From Salinicola salarius (GTDB lineage: Bacteria > Pseudomonadota > Gammaproteobacteria > Pseudomonadales > Halomonadaceae): DNA of 64,000 nt. The position numbers were made by a program, and so were the translations under genes. The notes under the pieces are model-generated. The model ran no database searches, was not told where the DNA came from, and saw only the letters and a program-made list of their open reading frames with translations. Shown here in pieces: positions 18,040 through 26,170 of the stretch (position 1 is its first letter; the number at the start of each line of letters is the position of its first letter). Location of the stretch: the NCBI RefSeq assembly GCF_002179555.1, contig NZ_NHOU01000001.1, positions 310,001 to 374,000 of the forward strand, in the 5' to 3' direction.

Positions 18040-18933
18040 ATGCTGAGAGAACTTCGTACCTTTCTCGCCGTCGTCCGTCACGGCACCTTCTCCGCTGCCG
18101 GCAGCGCCGTCGGGCTGACCCAGTCCGCGGTGAGTGCCCAGATCCGCAATCTCGAAGCCGATATCGGCGAGCCCCTGTTCGAGCGCACCGGGCGCGCCGT
18201 CAGGCTCAACGCGGCCGGACGCCGGCTGCTGCCGCAGGCCAACGAGATGCTGGCGCTGGCCGAGCGGATCCGGCACTCCGGGACGGACGGCCTGACCGGC
18301 GAATGGCATCTCGGCGCGATCGCCAGTCTGCAGAGCGGAGCCTTGCCCGAGGTGCTGCAGGCGCTGACCCGCGAGGCGCCGGGCGTGATGACCCGCGTCG
18401 TTCCCGGTGTCTCGCTGGCGCTGCTCGATCAGGTCGACAAGGGCGATCTGGACATGGCGCTGATCGTCCGCCCGCCGTTCGCGCTTCCCGGCGATCTCTA
18501 TTCTCGCGTCATTGCGCGCGAGCCGTTCGTGCTGATCGCGCCGCCCGATGTCGAAGGCGGCACGGTGGAATCGCTGCTCGAAAGCCACCCGCTGGTGCTC
18601 TACGACCGGGGTTCCTTCGGCGGCCGCCAGGTGGTGCGTTTTCTCGAAAGGCAGCGGTTGCGCCCCGCGATCCGGCTGGAGCTCGACGAGATCGACGCCA
18701 TCGCCCGCATGGTGGAGTGCGGCCTGGGCGTCGCGCTGATTCCGCTGACCGGGCTGTGGCGGCGCCAGCAGCCGTTGCCGGTACGCGTGATCTCCTTGGG
18801 AGAGCAGACCTTCAACCGTGAACTGATCCTGGTGTCCCGGCTTTCGCCGGCCCAGTCGCCGCTGGTGGCGTTGATCGAGGCGGCATTGAAAGAGACGCGG
18901 GCGACTTCCGCAAGCGACGAATCGATGAAATGA
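18040..18933 (+). CDS. LysR-family transcriptional regulator
   Basis: The 297-aa protein has an N-terminal helix-turn-helix (LRELRTFLAVVRHGTFSAAG, then AVGLTQSAVSAQIRNLE) and a LysR substrate-binding domain to the end. The start ATG is at 18040. It is divergent from the VOC gene and probably controls it. The pirin gene follows 75 bp downstream on the same strand and could share the transcript. Confidence 0.9.
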   Translation: MLRELRTFLAVVRHGTFSAAGSAVGLTQSAVSAQIRNLEADIGEPLFERTGRAVRLNAAGRRLLPQANEMLALAERIRHSGTDGLTGEWHLGAIASLQSGALPEVLQALTREAPGVMTRVVPGVSLALLDQVDKGDLDMALIVRPPFALPGDLYSRVIAREPFVLIAPPDVEGGTVESLLESHPLVLYDRGSFGGRQVVRFLERQRLRPAIRLELDEIDAIARMVECGLGVALIPLTGLWRRQQPLPVRVISLGEQTFNRELILVSRLSPAQSPLVALIEAALKETRATSASDESMK

Positions 18934-19008
18934 AGCGGTGAAAATCATTCGCTTTTTTCGTTCGTGGCGTGATCTAGACTGCGGGTGAATCTATCGAGGA
19001 AAGCCTTC

Positions 19009-19881
19009 ATGTCCGCGTTCACGCCACGCCGAGTCATCGCCCAGCACGCTGCGATCCGCGACGATATCGGCGATCTCACGACCCGCCGGCCACTGCCGGG
19101 TCCGGGGCTCGACCAGCTCGATCCGTTCCTGTTCCTCAACCATCACGGGCCGCAGGTCTATCCCGCCAACAATCGCGGGCTGCCGTTCGGGCCGCATCCG
19201 CACCGGGGCTTCGAGACCGTCACCTTCATTCTCGAGGGCTCGCTGGCGCATGCCGACAGCGCCGAGCATCAGAGCGTCATCCATGCCGGTGGCGTGCAGT
19301 GGATGACGGCGGGCAGCGGCATCGTCCATGCCGAGGTTTCGCCGCCCGAGTTTCTGCGCGACGGCGGGCCGCTGGAGATTCTCCAGCTGTGGATCAATCT
19401 GCCGGCCAGCCTCAAGATGAGCGAACCGCGTTATGTCGGGCTGCAGGCCGACTCGATTCCGACAGTGCCGCTACCCGGCGGCGGCGAGCTCAAGTTGATT
19501 TCTGGCCAGTTCGAGAGCGGGAAGCCGGTCGGGCCGATCGAGAGCCAGACGGGCGTGTTCATGTCGACCCTGGCGCTCCCGGCCGGCGCAAAGGCGCGGC
19601 TGCCGGTCGTTGCCGGGCGGCAGGTGTTCCTCTATGTGGTCGATGGCGAGGTCACCGTGGGCGGCGAGCCGGTCGAGCCGCGGCATCTGGTCGAACTGGG
19701 CCGTGACGGGGATGGCGTCGAGATCGACGCTTCCAGCGATGCCCGGCTGCTGTTCGGCCATGCCGAGGTGATCGGCGAGCCGGTGGTCTCCCACGGCCCG
19801 TTCGTGATGAATACCCGCGAGGAGATCGTCGAGGCGATCGATGACTACCAGGCCGGGCGCTTCGGCGGATTGGAGCAGTAA
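19009..19881 (+). CDS. pirin-family protein
   Basis: The 290-aa bicupin starts at ATG 19009, eight bases after GAGGAAA; the upstream in-frame ATG at 18985 lacks such a site. The N-terminal cupin has the metal site HPHRGFETVTFILEG and a later HAEVSPPE, giving the pirin H-x-H...H...E set. Bacterial pirins bind iron, and some have quercetinase activity or modulate central metabolism. The exact role is unknown. The C-terminal domain contains the usual FVMNTREEI segment. Confidence 0.93.
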   Translation: MSAFTPRRVIAQHAAIRDDIGDLTTRRPLPGPGLDQLDPFLFLNHHGPQVYPANNRGLPFGPHPHRGFETVTFILEGSLAHADSAEHQSVIHAGGVQWMTAGSGIVHAEVSPPEFLRDGGPLEILQLWINLPASLKMSEPRYVGLQADSIPTVPLPGGGELKLISGQFESGKPVGPIESQTGVFMSTLALPAGAKARLPVVAGRQVFLYVVDGEVTVGGEPVEPRHLVELGRDGDGVEIDASSDARLLFGHAEVIGEPVVSHGPFVMNTREEIVEAIDDYQAGRFGGLEQ

Positions 19882-19890
19882 CGCGGTTTT

Positions 19891-19933
19891 CGTCGACGAA
19901 GGGCTTTACAGCGACGCCGGTCCTTCGACGACG
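19891..19933. terminator. possible terminator between pirin and acyltransferase genes
   Basis: An imperfect inverted repeat CGTCGACGAAGG / CCTTCGACGACG spans the 53-bp gap between convergent genes. One mismatched position and a long loop make it a weak call. Confidence 0.35.
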
Positions 19934-19934
19934 A

Positions 19935-20858
19935 TCAGCGCTTGCTGTACAGGCGCTGCTGGCGATACCCGGGGACTTTCTGCTGCTCCTGCTCGGTCTT
20001 CTTCCAGCGTTTGTATTCCCACTGGTACTGGACCGGGTCGAGGGCGATGGCTGATTCGACACAGGCATTGACGCCGGCGGCCGAGGTGACTTCGTCGGTG
20101 TCGTAGACCCGTTCGTCGGCGGCCAGGAAATGAATCGCGAAGCCGCGACCGTCGGGCAGGCGTCTGGCGACGCCGGTGACGACACGGGCCTGGGTGCGGG
20201 CGACCAGCTTGGGCAGCAGCGTGGCGGTGTAGGCCGGGCGGCCGAAGAAGTCGGCGAAGACGCCGCTGCCCCAGCTGGGCTCCTGATCGGGGAGGATGCC
20301 CACCGCTTCGGCCCGCTTGAGCGCCTTGAGCAGGGCGGCGACGCCTCGCGGATTGGTCGGCACCAGCTCCGCCCCCATGCGTTCGCGACCGTGACGGATG
20401 ACGGGGTCGAGATCGGCGATCTTGGGAGGTTCGTACATGGCGGTGAACGGGAAGTGGCTGGATAGCCAGAAGTTGAGCACTTCCCAGTTGCCGAAATGCG
20501 GCGCCAGCACGATCACGCCGCGATTCTCGGCCCGTGCCTCGTCCAGCAGCTCGCGGCCGTGAACCTCGACGATGGCGGTCTCGACGCGTTCCGGCCTGGC
20601 GATCCAGGCAAAGCCGAGTTCCAGCATGGTGGCCGCGGAGTGGCGCAGGCTTGCATGCACCCGTTCACGCCGCTGGGTGCCGCTATCCTGCGGGTAGGCG
20701 ACTTCGAGATTGCGCCGGCTGACGTGGCGCTCCCGGCGGGAGAAGGCGTAGAGCAGCCGGCTGGCGATTCCCGCCAGTGACCATATCGTCTTGAGCCGCC
20801 AGTGGGACAGCAGGCGCCACAATCCATGAATGGCGCGGGCTTGCAGACCTTCGATCAT
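19935..20858 (-). CDS. LpxL/HtrB-like lysophospholipid acyltransferase
   Basis: The 307-aa membrane-associated acyltransferase of the lipid A biosynthesis family has the catalytic H-x4-E motif in APHFGNWEVLN, the PPKIADLDP and GILPDQEPSWGSGVF blocks, and the C-terminal QWEYKRWKK typical of the family. It transfers an acyl chain to lipid A precursors or related lipids at the inner membrane. A second, more E. coli LpxL-like enzyme occurs at 45185-46099, so the two probably have different acceptor or chain preferences. Start ATG at 20858. Confidence 0.88.
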   Translation of the reverse strand: MIEGLQARAIHGLWRLLSHWRLKTIWSLAGIASRLLYAFSRRERHVSRRNLEVAYPQDSGTQRRERVHASLRHSAATMLELGFAWIARPERVETAIVEVHGRELLDEARAENRGVIVLAPHFGNWEVLNFWLSSHFPFTAMYEPPKIADLDPVIRHGRERMGAELVPTNPRGVAALLKALKRAEAVGILPDQEPSWGSGVFADFFGRPAYTATLLPKLVARTQARVVTGVARRLPDGRGFAIHFLAADERVYDTDEVTSAAGVNACVESAIALDPVQYQWEYKRWKKTEQEQQKVPGYRQQRLYSKR

Positions 20859-20957
20859 GCGTTTCTCTTTTTTGATTGGCGTCTTTGTCGTGCGTCGAAG
20901 CTCGACGTTTGCGGATTGCCGTGGCCGCTTTCGTTAGCAAGGCTTTGTCATCCGGGC

Positions 20958-21009
20958 TTCACACCCAGTATTCACACCCATTCTTCACACCTAGGCTTCA
21001 CACCCGGCT
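20958..21009. repeat. four 13-bp tandem repeats (TTCACACCY core)
   Basis: TTCACACC recurs at 20958, 20971, 20984 and 20997, exactly 13 bp apart, with a variable five-base tail. The array ends at the stop codon of the small membrane-protein gene, in the gap before the acyltransferase start. Confidence 0.85.
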
Positions 21010-21387
21010 TTACCACAGCCAGCTATCGACCCTTTCCGGCGCGCGACGTTCCTGCAGTGCCTTGAATCCGATGACGCAGCGCACGATCAGCCACACGGCC
21101 TGCAGCGCCATCAGCACGAAACCGACCAGCACGAAGGCCAGTACCCAACTGATGCAGGCGTAGAGCAGCCCGATCCAGAAAGTGCGGATATGGTAGCGAT
21201 AGTGCTCGTCCAGCCAGCGCGGGCCGTTGCCGCGATAGACGTAGGCGATGATCACGCCGATCACCGGCGTAATGCCGGTCACGAAGACGCCGAGAAGCAG
21301 GGCGTAGACGATCATGGCCAGCGTGGTGTCCGGTCGCCTCGCTTCGGGGTTCGACTCGGCGACGACGTTATCGGTCGGCGAAGACAT
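21010..21387 (-). CDS. small membrane protein, DUF4870-like
   Basis: The 125-aa protein has a hydrophilic N-terminal 25 residues, then a double-hairpin of hydrophobic helices (LAMIVYALLLGVFVTGITPV, IGVIIAYV; later FWIGLLYACISWVLAFVLVG). Between them is the HYRYHIRTFW segment seen in DUF4870/YitT-like small proteins. The function is unknown. The ATG at 21387 follows GAGAGGAAT, which decides the start; the same frame runs open to 22161 only because it shadows eboB. A C-terminal RRAPERVDSWLW tail is cytoplasmic by the positive-inside rule. Confidence 0.75.
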   Translation of the reverse strand: MSSPTDNVVAESNPEARRPDTTLAMIVYALLLGVFVTGITPVIGVIIAYVYRGNGPRWLDEHYRYHIRTFWIGLLYACISWVLAFVLVGFVLMALQAVWLIVRCVIGFKALQERRAPERVDSWLW

Positions 21388-21491
21388 GAGATTCCTCTCG
21401 TCGGCATGCGGTAGTTGCCGCATTTTGCCGTCGAGAGGCGTCGGGTGCCAGTCCGGGTGGAAATGGCTAGGGTGGCTCGAGTTAGTCGATG

Positions 21492-22427
21492 CTACTCGAT
21501 CAGTAGATCGTCGCCGTGCAGGCTGTCGCATCGATGCCGGGTCGGCGTCTCGACCAGAGGGGCGCGGCCGCCACGCAGGATCGAATTGCCCTCGAACAGT
21601 GTGCGCTGGTCGATGGGCGGCGGATTCAGCCAGTCGGAGGCCTGCATCTGGCCGCTCTTGCCGTAGACGGTGAGCGCGTTTTCGTAGGTGACCTGACGCA
21701 CCACGGATTCGGCGATGCCGGATTCGAGCGCCAGCCGTGCAGTCTTGGGTACGCCCAGACAGTCGGAAATTCCCCAGTCGCAGGCGCTGTCGACGATGAT
21801 GCGGTCGCCGCCGTACTGCTTGAGCAATTCGACCATGCGCGCGTTGCCCATCTTGGTCGACGGATAGATGGAGAAGCCGGCCCAGTAGCCCCGGTCCAGC
21901 GTTTCGCGAACCGTTTCCTCGTTGTTGTGGTCGATCACCACCCAGGAAGGATCCAGCCCCATCTCTTCGCACACGTCCATCGAGCGCGAGGTGCCGCGCT
22001 TCTTGTCGCGGTGCGGCGTGTGCACCATTACCGGCAGCCCGAGCTCTTTGGCCAGCGTCAACTGGGCACGGAAATACTTGTCTTCCAGCGGCGTCTGCTC
22101 GTCGTAGCCGATTTCGCCGATGGCGACGACGCCTTCCTTCATGGCAAAGCGCGGCAGCCATTCCATGACGCCTTCCGCCAAGGCCTCGTTATTGGCTTCC
22201 TTGGAGTTGAGGCCGACGGTGCAGTAGTGGCGAATACCGAACTGCCCGGCGCGGAAGCGCTCCCAGCCGACCAGCGACGAGAGATAGTCGACGTACGTGC
22301 CGACGAAGGTGCGCGGCTGGCCGACCCAGAAGGCCGGTTCGACCAGCGCCACGATGCCGGCCGCGGCCATGGCCTCGTAGTCGTCGGTGGTGCGAGACAC
22401 CATGTGGGCGTGGGGATCGATGAACAT
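21492..22427 (-). CDS. eboB: EboB, TatD-like metal-dependent hydrolase of the ebo cluster
   Basis: The 311-aa TIM-barrel amidohydrolase-like protein has metal-site residues DPHAHM (H6, H8), IGEIGYDEQTP (Glu), MVHTPH, VIDHNNEETV and IIVDSACDWG (Asp), all in TatD order. EboB proteins are the TatD-type members of ebo clusters, distinct from DNA-repair TatD. The start follows the eboA stop by a single base, so translation is coupled. Its substrate is unknown; presence of the other five ebo genes within 7 kb makes the assignment firm. Confidence 0.88.
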   Translation of the reverse strand: MFIDPHAHMVSRTTDDYEAMAAAGIVALVEPAFWVGQPRTFVGTYVDYLSSLVGWERFRAGQFGIRHYCTVGLNSKEANNEALAEGVMEWLPRFAMKEGVVAIGEIGYDEQTPLEDKYFRAQLTLAKELGLPVMVHTPHRDKKRGTSRSMDVCEEMGLDPSWVVIDHNNEETVRETLDRGYWAGFSIYPSTKMGNARMVELLKQYGGDRIIVDSACDWGISDCLGVPKTARLALESGIAESVVRQVTYENALTVYGKSGQMQASDWLNPPPIDQRTLFEGNSILRGGRAPLVETPTRHRCDSLHGDDLLIE

Positions 22428-22428
22428 C

Positions 22429-23319
22429 TCAGGCGGCCTCTTGCAGGGTAAGGTGGTTCCAGTCGAGGCGGCCGTCTGCCGCCAGCGCGGTGGTATCCGG
22501 TGCCGTCGACAGCAGATCTCGGGCGGCAGGAGTGTCGGCGGCGATCAACGCCAGGGTGGCGGCGCCGCGTTCCGCCGGGGTTCCCGCCAGCGCGCGCTGC
22601 AGGGCCGCGTAGGCCGAAACCCGCTCCGCAAAAGGCCCTACGCAGCGCCACAGCTCCGGGCTGACCGGACGCCCGGCCGCCCAGCGCTCCTGGGCATAGT
22701 CGAGCAGGATTCTCGCCAGTTCGGCATTGGCGCGTTCGTCGAGGCCGACGATGGCGCCCAGTCCGCTGCCGATGAACAGCGCCTTGAGCACCATGTGGTT
22801 CCAGCGATGTTCGTCGAAGTGATCGCGCGGGTAGGGGTTGTGATGAACGATGGACTCGAACACCGCCCGCATGTTGGAGCGCAGCCCTTCGCCCACTTCG
22901 AATTCGAGCGATGCCGGCCGGGGATAGAGCGCCAGGCCCCGGTATAGCGTGACCAGTTCGTGGGCATCGGCGGTTCTGACCAGGTCCTGGAACATGGCGG
23001 CGAACGGGCGTGGGCCCTCGAACGCGAGCAGGGCGGCGACACGGGCCGCGCCATCGAGACTCCAGCCCGAGGGGTTCCAACCGGGATAGGCCAGGTTCGC
23101 CAGTGCCAGATCCTCAGACGACAGTATCAGGTCCTGCTTGCCCAGTCGTCGCGGCGCCAGGCCGAGGAACAGATGAAGATCCTGCTCGTTGGCGCCCCGG
23201 CTGAACGCGGCATAGCGTTCATCCAGCCAGTCGGCCTGATCGAGTGCCTGGCGGCAGGTCCAGTCGCGGAGGAGTTCGAAGCATGTAACGGTCATGTAAG
23301 CGTCCGACACGATTGTCAT
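22429..23319 (-). CDS. eboA: EboA-domain protein
   Basis: The product is 296 aa (from ATG 23319). EboA is the least understood member of the cluster and has no known enzyme fold. The sequence is helical and soluble, with the recognisable blocks LHLFLGLAPRRLGKQDL, LYRGLALYPRP and HNPYPRDHFDEHRWNHMVLK, the last being a conserved histidine-rich stretch. Start choice is uncertain: ATGs at 23349, 23319 and 23295 lack good ribosome sites. It is the first gene of the eboA-eboB unit and divergent from eboF across an AT-richer 298-bp gap. Confidence 0.85.
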   Translation of the reverse strand: MTIVSDAYMTVTCFELLRDWTCRQALDQADWLDERYAAFSRGANEQDLHLFLGLAPRRLGKQDLILSSEDLALANLAYPGWNPSGWSLDGAARVAALLAFEGPRPFAAMFQDLVRTADAHELVTLYRGLALYPRPASLEFEVGEGLRSNMRAVFESIVHHNPYPRDHFDEHRWNHMVLKALFIGSGLGAIVGLDERANAELARILLDYAQERWAAGRPVSPELWRCVGPFAERVSAYAALQRALAGTPAERGAATLALIAADTPAARDLLSTAPDTTALAADGRLDWNHLTLQEAA

Positions 23320-23617
23320 TGGCGTTACTCTATCGGCTGGATAAAACAATCCCCAAGCTCAATTATCTGGCCAATTTAAAGCCAATTATTCGGAGGGGAT
23401 TGCTTTTTTAATGTGGGTTTTCTGGTGCTTTAAAATCCGGAATTCTGATTCTTTTGATCGGAAGTCCCACCGCTTTTTTCCTGATAATTCCTCAAAATGT
23501 CGTGCCGGAACTATTGCCAATTGTCTGGCGTCTTCCCAGCTGATATGCAGCCTTTACATATCATTTCGATCGTCTTGTGACGGTTGGTATCCATGGATGA
23601 ATCGGCAGGCAGACATC
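23320..23617. other. AT-richer divergent intergenic region eboA/eboF
   Basis: No gene is supported here. The base composition is clearly more AT-rich than the neighbouring genes. It contains GCCAATT at 23370, 23381 and 23516, and near-repeats AATTATCTGGC (23361) and AATTGTCTGGC (23519). It must hold the promoters of both eboA-eboB and eboF; TAAAAT at 23431 is a possible -10 for eboF without a convincing -35. Confidence 0.6.
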
Positions 23618-25054
23618 ATGAATAAGACTCTCGTCATACTGGTAGTTGGGCTGACGCCTCAACTGGTCGGCAAGCATACGCCGGCCCTGAAACGTCTCGC
23701 CGAACGTGGCGGATCGAGGCCGCTCAACACCGTGACACCTGCGGTGACCTGCAGCGTTCAGGCGACGCTGATGACCGGTCTGTCGCCAGGCGGGCACGGT
23801 GCCGTGGCCAACGGCTGGTATTTCCGCGATCTGTCCGAGGTGTGGTTCTGGCGGCAGTCCAATCGGCTGGTGGCGGGGGAGAAGATCTGGGAAGCCGGTA
23901 AGCGGCAGAACCCCGACTTTACCTGCGCCAAGCTGTTCTGGTGGTACAACATGTATTCGACAGCGGACTGGAGCGCGACACCCCGGCCGATGTATCCCGC
24001 CGACGGTCGCAAGCTGCCCGACCATTACACCCATCCGCCAGCGCTGCACGACGAGCTGGACGAGCGATTGGGCACGTTTCCGCTGTTCACCTTCTGGGGG
24101 CCGATGGCCGACATCTCCTCGAGTCGCTGGATCAGCGATGCCACGCGCCATGTCATGGAAACCCGCGATCCGACGCTGACGCTGACCTATCTGCCGCATC
24201 TGGACTACAACCTCCAGCGGCTGGGGCCGGATCTGTCTCACCCCGAACTGCAGCGCGATCTACGCGATGTCGATGCCCTGTGCGGCGAACTGATCGACGC
24301 CGCCGAGCGGGAAGGGCGGCGGGTCATCGTGGTGTCCGAGTACGGGATCACGCCGGTACGCGACGCCATCCATATCAATCGCGCCCTGCGCAGGGCGGGC
24401 CTGGTCGCGGTGCGCCGGGAGAAGGAGCGCGAACAGCTCGATGCCGGTGCGTCGCGGGCCTTCGCGGTGGCCGATCATCAGGTGGCGCACGTCTACGTCC
24501 GCGATCCGGAAGAGATTCCGAAGGTCCGGGCAGTGCTCGAAGGGCTGAAGGGGGTGGAAGCGGTCTGGGGCGATCGCGAGAAGCGCGAGCACGGGCTCGA
24601 TCACCCCAACTCGGGAGAGCTGGTGGCGATTGCCGAGCCGGATCGCTGGTTCAGCTACTACTACTGGCTGGATGACGCCCGCGCGCCCGACTATGCACGC
24701 ACCGTCGATATCCATCGCAAGCCGGGATATGACCCCGTGGAGCTGTTCTTCGACCCGGCGTTGAAATCACCCAAGCTGTCGGCCGGGTGGCGCCTGGCCA
24801 AACGTAAACTGGGCATGCGTCAGTTGCTGGATGTGATCTCGCTCAAGGACACGACGCTGGTCAAGGGCTCCCATGGCCGGCTGACCGACGATCCCGCCAT
24901 GGGGCCGCTGGTGATCTCGTCGGAGGCGGGCCTGCTGCCCGACGGCGCGGTCGACGCGACGGACTTCAAGGCGCTGGTACTGGCGCATGTGTTCGAGGGC
25001 GACGAGAGCGACATGGCGTCACGCCAGACCGCTACCGATGTCACCAGCGCCTGA
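23618..25054 (+). CDS. eboF: EboF, alkaline-phosphatase-superfamily phosphodiesterase/pyrophosphatase
   Basis: The 478-aa protein of the nucleotide pyrophosphatase/phosphodiesterase group carries the catalytic threonine in NTVTPAVTCSVQATLMTG near residue 45. Metal ligands follow in YLPHLDYNLQRLG, VVSEYGITPV and GSHGRLTDD. The ATG at 23618 (MNKTLVIL) matches the family start. In ebo clusters EboF is proposed to act on a phosphorylated or nucleotide-linked intermediate. Here it alone is on the plus strand, facing eboA and converging on eboC with a strong terminator between. Confidence 0.88.
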   Translation: MNKTLVILVVGLTPQLVGKHTPALKRLAERGGSRPLNTVTPAVTCSVQATLMTGLSPGGHGAVANGWYFRDLSEVWFWRQSNRLVAGEKIWEAGKRQNPDFTCAKLFWWYNMYSTADWSATPRPMYPADGRKLPDHYTHPPALHDELDERLGTFPLFTFWGPMADISSSRWISDATRHVMETRDPTLTLTYLPHLDYNLQRLGPDLSHPELQRDLRDVDALCGELIDAAEREGRRVIVVSEYGITPVRDAIHINRALRRAGLVAVRREKEREQLDAGASRAFAVADHQVAHVYVRDPEEIPKVRAVLEGLKGVEAVWGDREKREHGLDHPNSGELVAIAEPDRWFSYYYWLDDARAPDYARTVDIHRKPGYDPVELFFDPALKSPKLSAGWRLAKRKLGMRQLLDVISLKDTTLVKGSHGRLTDDPAMGPLVISSEAGLLPDGAVDATDFKALVLAHVFEGDESDMASRQTATDVTSA

Positions 25055-25109
25055 GGCGGACGTACGCTACGCCACGCTGAACCCTGACGGGGAATGACGC
25101 ATGACAGAA

Positions 25110-25146
25110 AGGCCGGGCAGACATCGCGGAGATGTCTGCCCGGCCT
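25110..25146. terminator. strong bidirectional terminator between eboF and eboC
   Basis: A perfect 16-bp stem (AGGCCGGGCAGACATC and its complement) with loop GCGGA. It lies between convergent ebo genes and isolates the two transcripts. Confidence 0.85.
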
Positions 25147-25216
25147 CGTTGACGTCGGGATAAATGTCTGTCCGACCTTGTTCACCTTGGAATAGCGACG
25201 CCGACCGAGCTCGACC

Positions 25217-26170
25217 TCAGGTCCCGGAAGTCACCCGTTGCAGCGCCAGCGTCGCAGCGAAGGCCAGCACCCCCAGCCATGCCATGGCGGTCGCGCCCAT
25301 GGCCGCCATCAGCGTGGCGTCATAGAGCGAAATCGCGGCGATCAGGCCCACGACGGCGCGAGGCACGTCTCCCGGCGCCCGGCGGAACAGCCACAGCAGG
25401 CAGCGCCCGCCCCAGGCCAGATAGCCCAGCCACAGCACCAGGGCGAGCAGCGAGGGTTCGGGCCCGGTCAGCATGGTGGCCAGCATGAACACGACCGGCA
25501 CGGCCAGCACGCCGAGCGGCCAGGCCGCGCCCAGCCGGTCGTAGGCTTCCTGGCGTGCGGCGTAGGTCAGGCCGATGACATGGCAGGCAAGGCCGATTGC
25601 TCCCCAGACCACCATGTCGTTGAGCGTATTGGTGACGACCAGCGCTGCGGTCAGGTAGGTCAGCAGGCGGCACGCCCCCATCAGCAGCGGGCTCCAGCCG
25701 ATGCGCTTGTGCCACCAGTCATAGCTCAGGATCGCGGCGATCAGCGCCAGCCCCGTCAGCCCGGCGGAGAGATGGCTCATGAACAGCAGCAGGCTCCCCA
25801 GCGCGAGCATCCCGGCTCCCAGCAGCGCGACGGTCAGGCGGTCGATATCTCCTCGCGGGATCGGGCGATCGGCGCGTTCGCGGGCATCGATCTCGGCATC
25901 GCAGGCGTCGTTGAGATACATGCCGCCGAGATAGAACAGCGTCAGGGCCAGCAGCAACGGCAGGGCCGTGGTGGACTGCCAGAGCGCGCCGGCACTCGCG
26001 CCAGCGAGCACGGCGCCGGCCAGCACGTTGCTCCAGACCGTGGGGAGATTGGAAACCCGCCCCAGCTCCAGCCACACGCGGGTTTTCGAGCGCCGTGACG
26101 TCGAATTCGGCGTTTTCGAATCCGGTGTTTCTAAACCGGATGCGCTCAGATCAGCTGCTGCTTGACCCAC
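25217..26170 (-). CDS. eboC: EboC, UbiA-like prenyltransferase
   Basis: The 317-aa polytopic inner-membrane prenyltransferase has the first aspartate motif YLNDACDAEIDARERADRP and the second loop YAARQEAYDR, which bind Mg2+ and prenyl diphosphate in the UbiA family. Eight to nine hydrophobic segments follow the N-terminal hydrophilic 40 residues. I chose the GTG at 26170, preceded by GGAGCTGAC, so the gene overlaps the eboE end by 25 bp; the frame remains open to 26374 but that part only shadows eboE. In the ebo pathway it probably prenylates or attaches a lipid to the product made by eboD. Confidence 0.87.
   Translation of the reverse strand: MGQAAADLSASGLETPDSKTPNSTSRRSKTRVWLELGRVSNLPTVWSNVLAGAVLAGASAGALWQSTTALPLLLALTLFYLGGMYLNDACDAEIDARERADRPIPRGDIDRLTVALLGAGMLALGSLLLFMSHLSAGLTGLALIAAILSYDWWHKRIGWSPLLMGACRLLTYLTAALVVTNTLNDMVVWGAIGLACHVIGLTYAARQEAYDRLGAAWPLGVLAVPVVFMLATMLTGPEPSLLALVLWLGYLAWGGRCLLWLFRRAPGDVPRAVVGLIAAISLYDATLMAAMGATAMAWLGVLAFAATLALQRVTSGT

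Noticed and set aside
21388-22161. N-terminal extension of the small DUF4870-like protein
   Set aside because: The extra 258 codons shadow eboB in another frame; a clear ribosome site marks the ATG at 21387.
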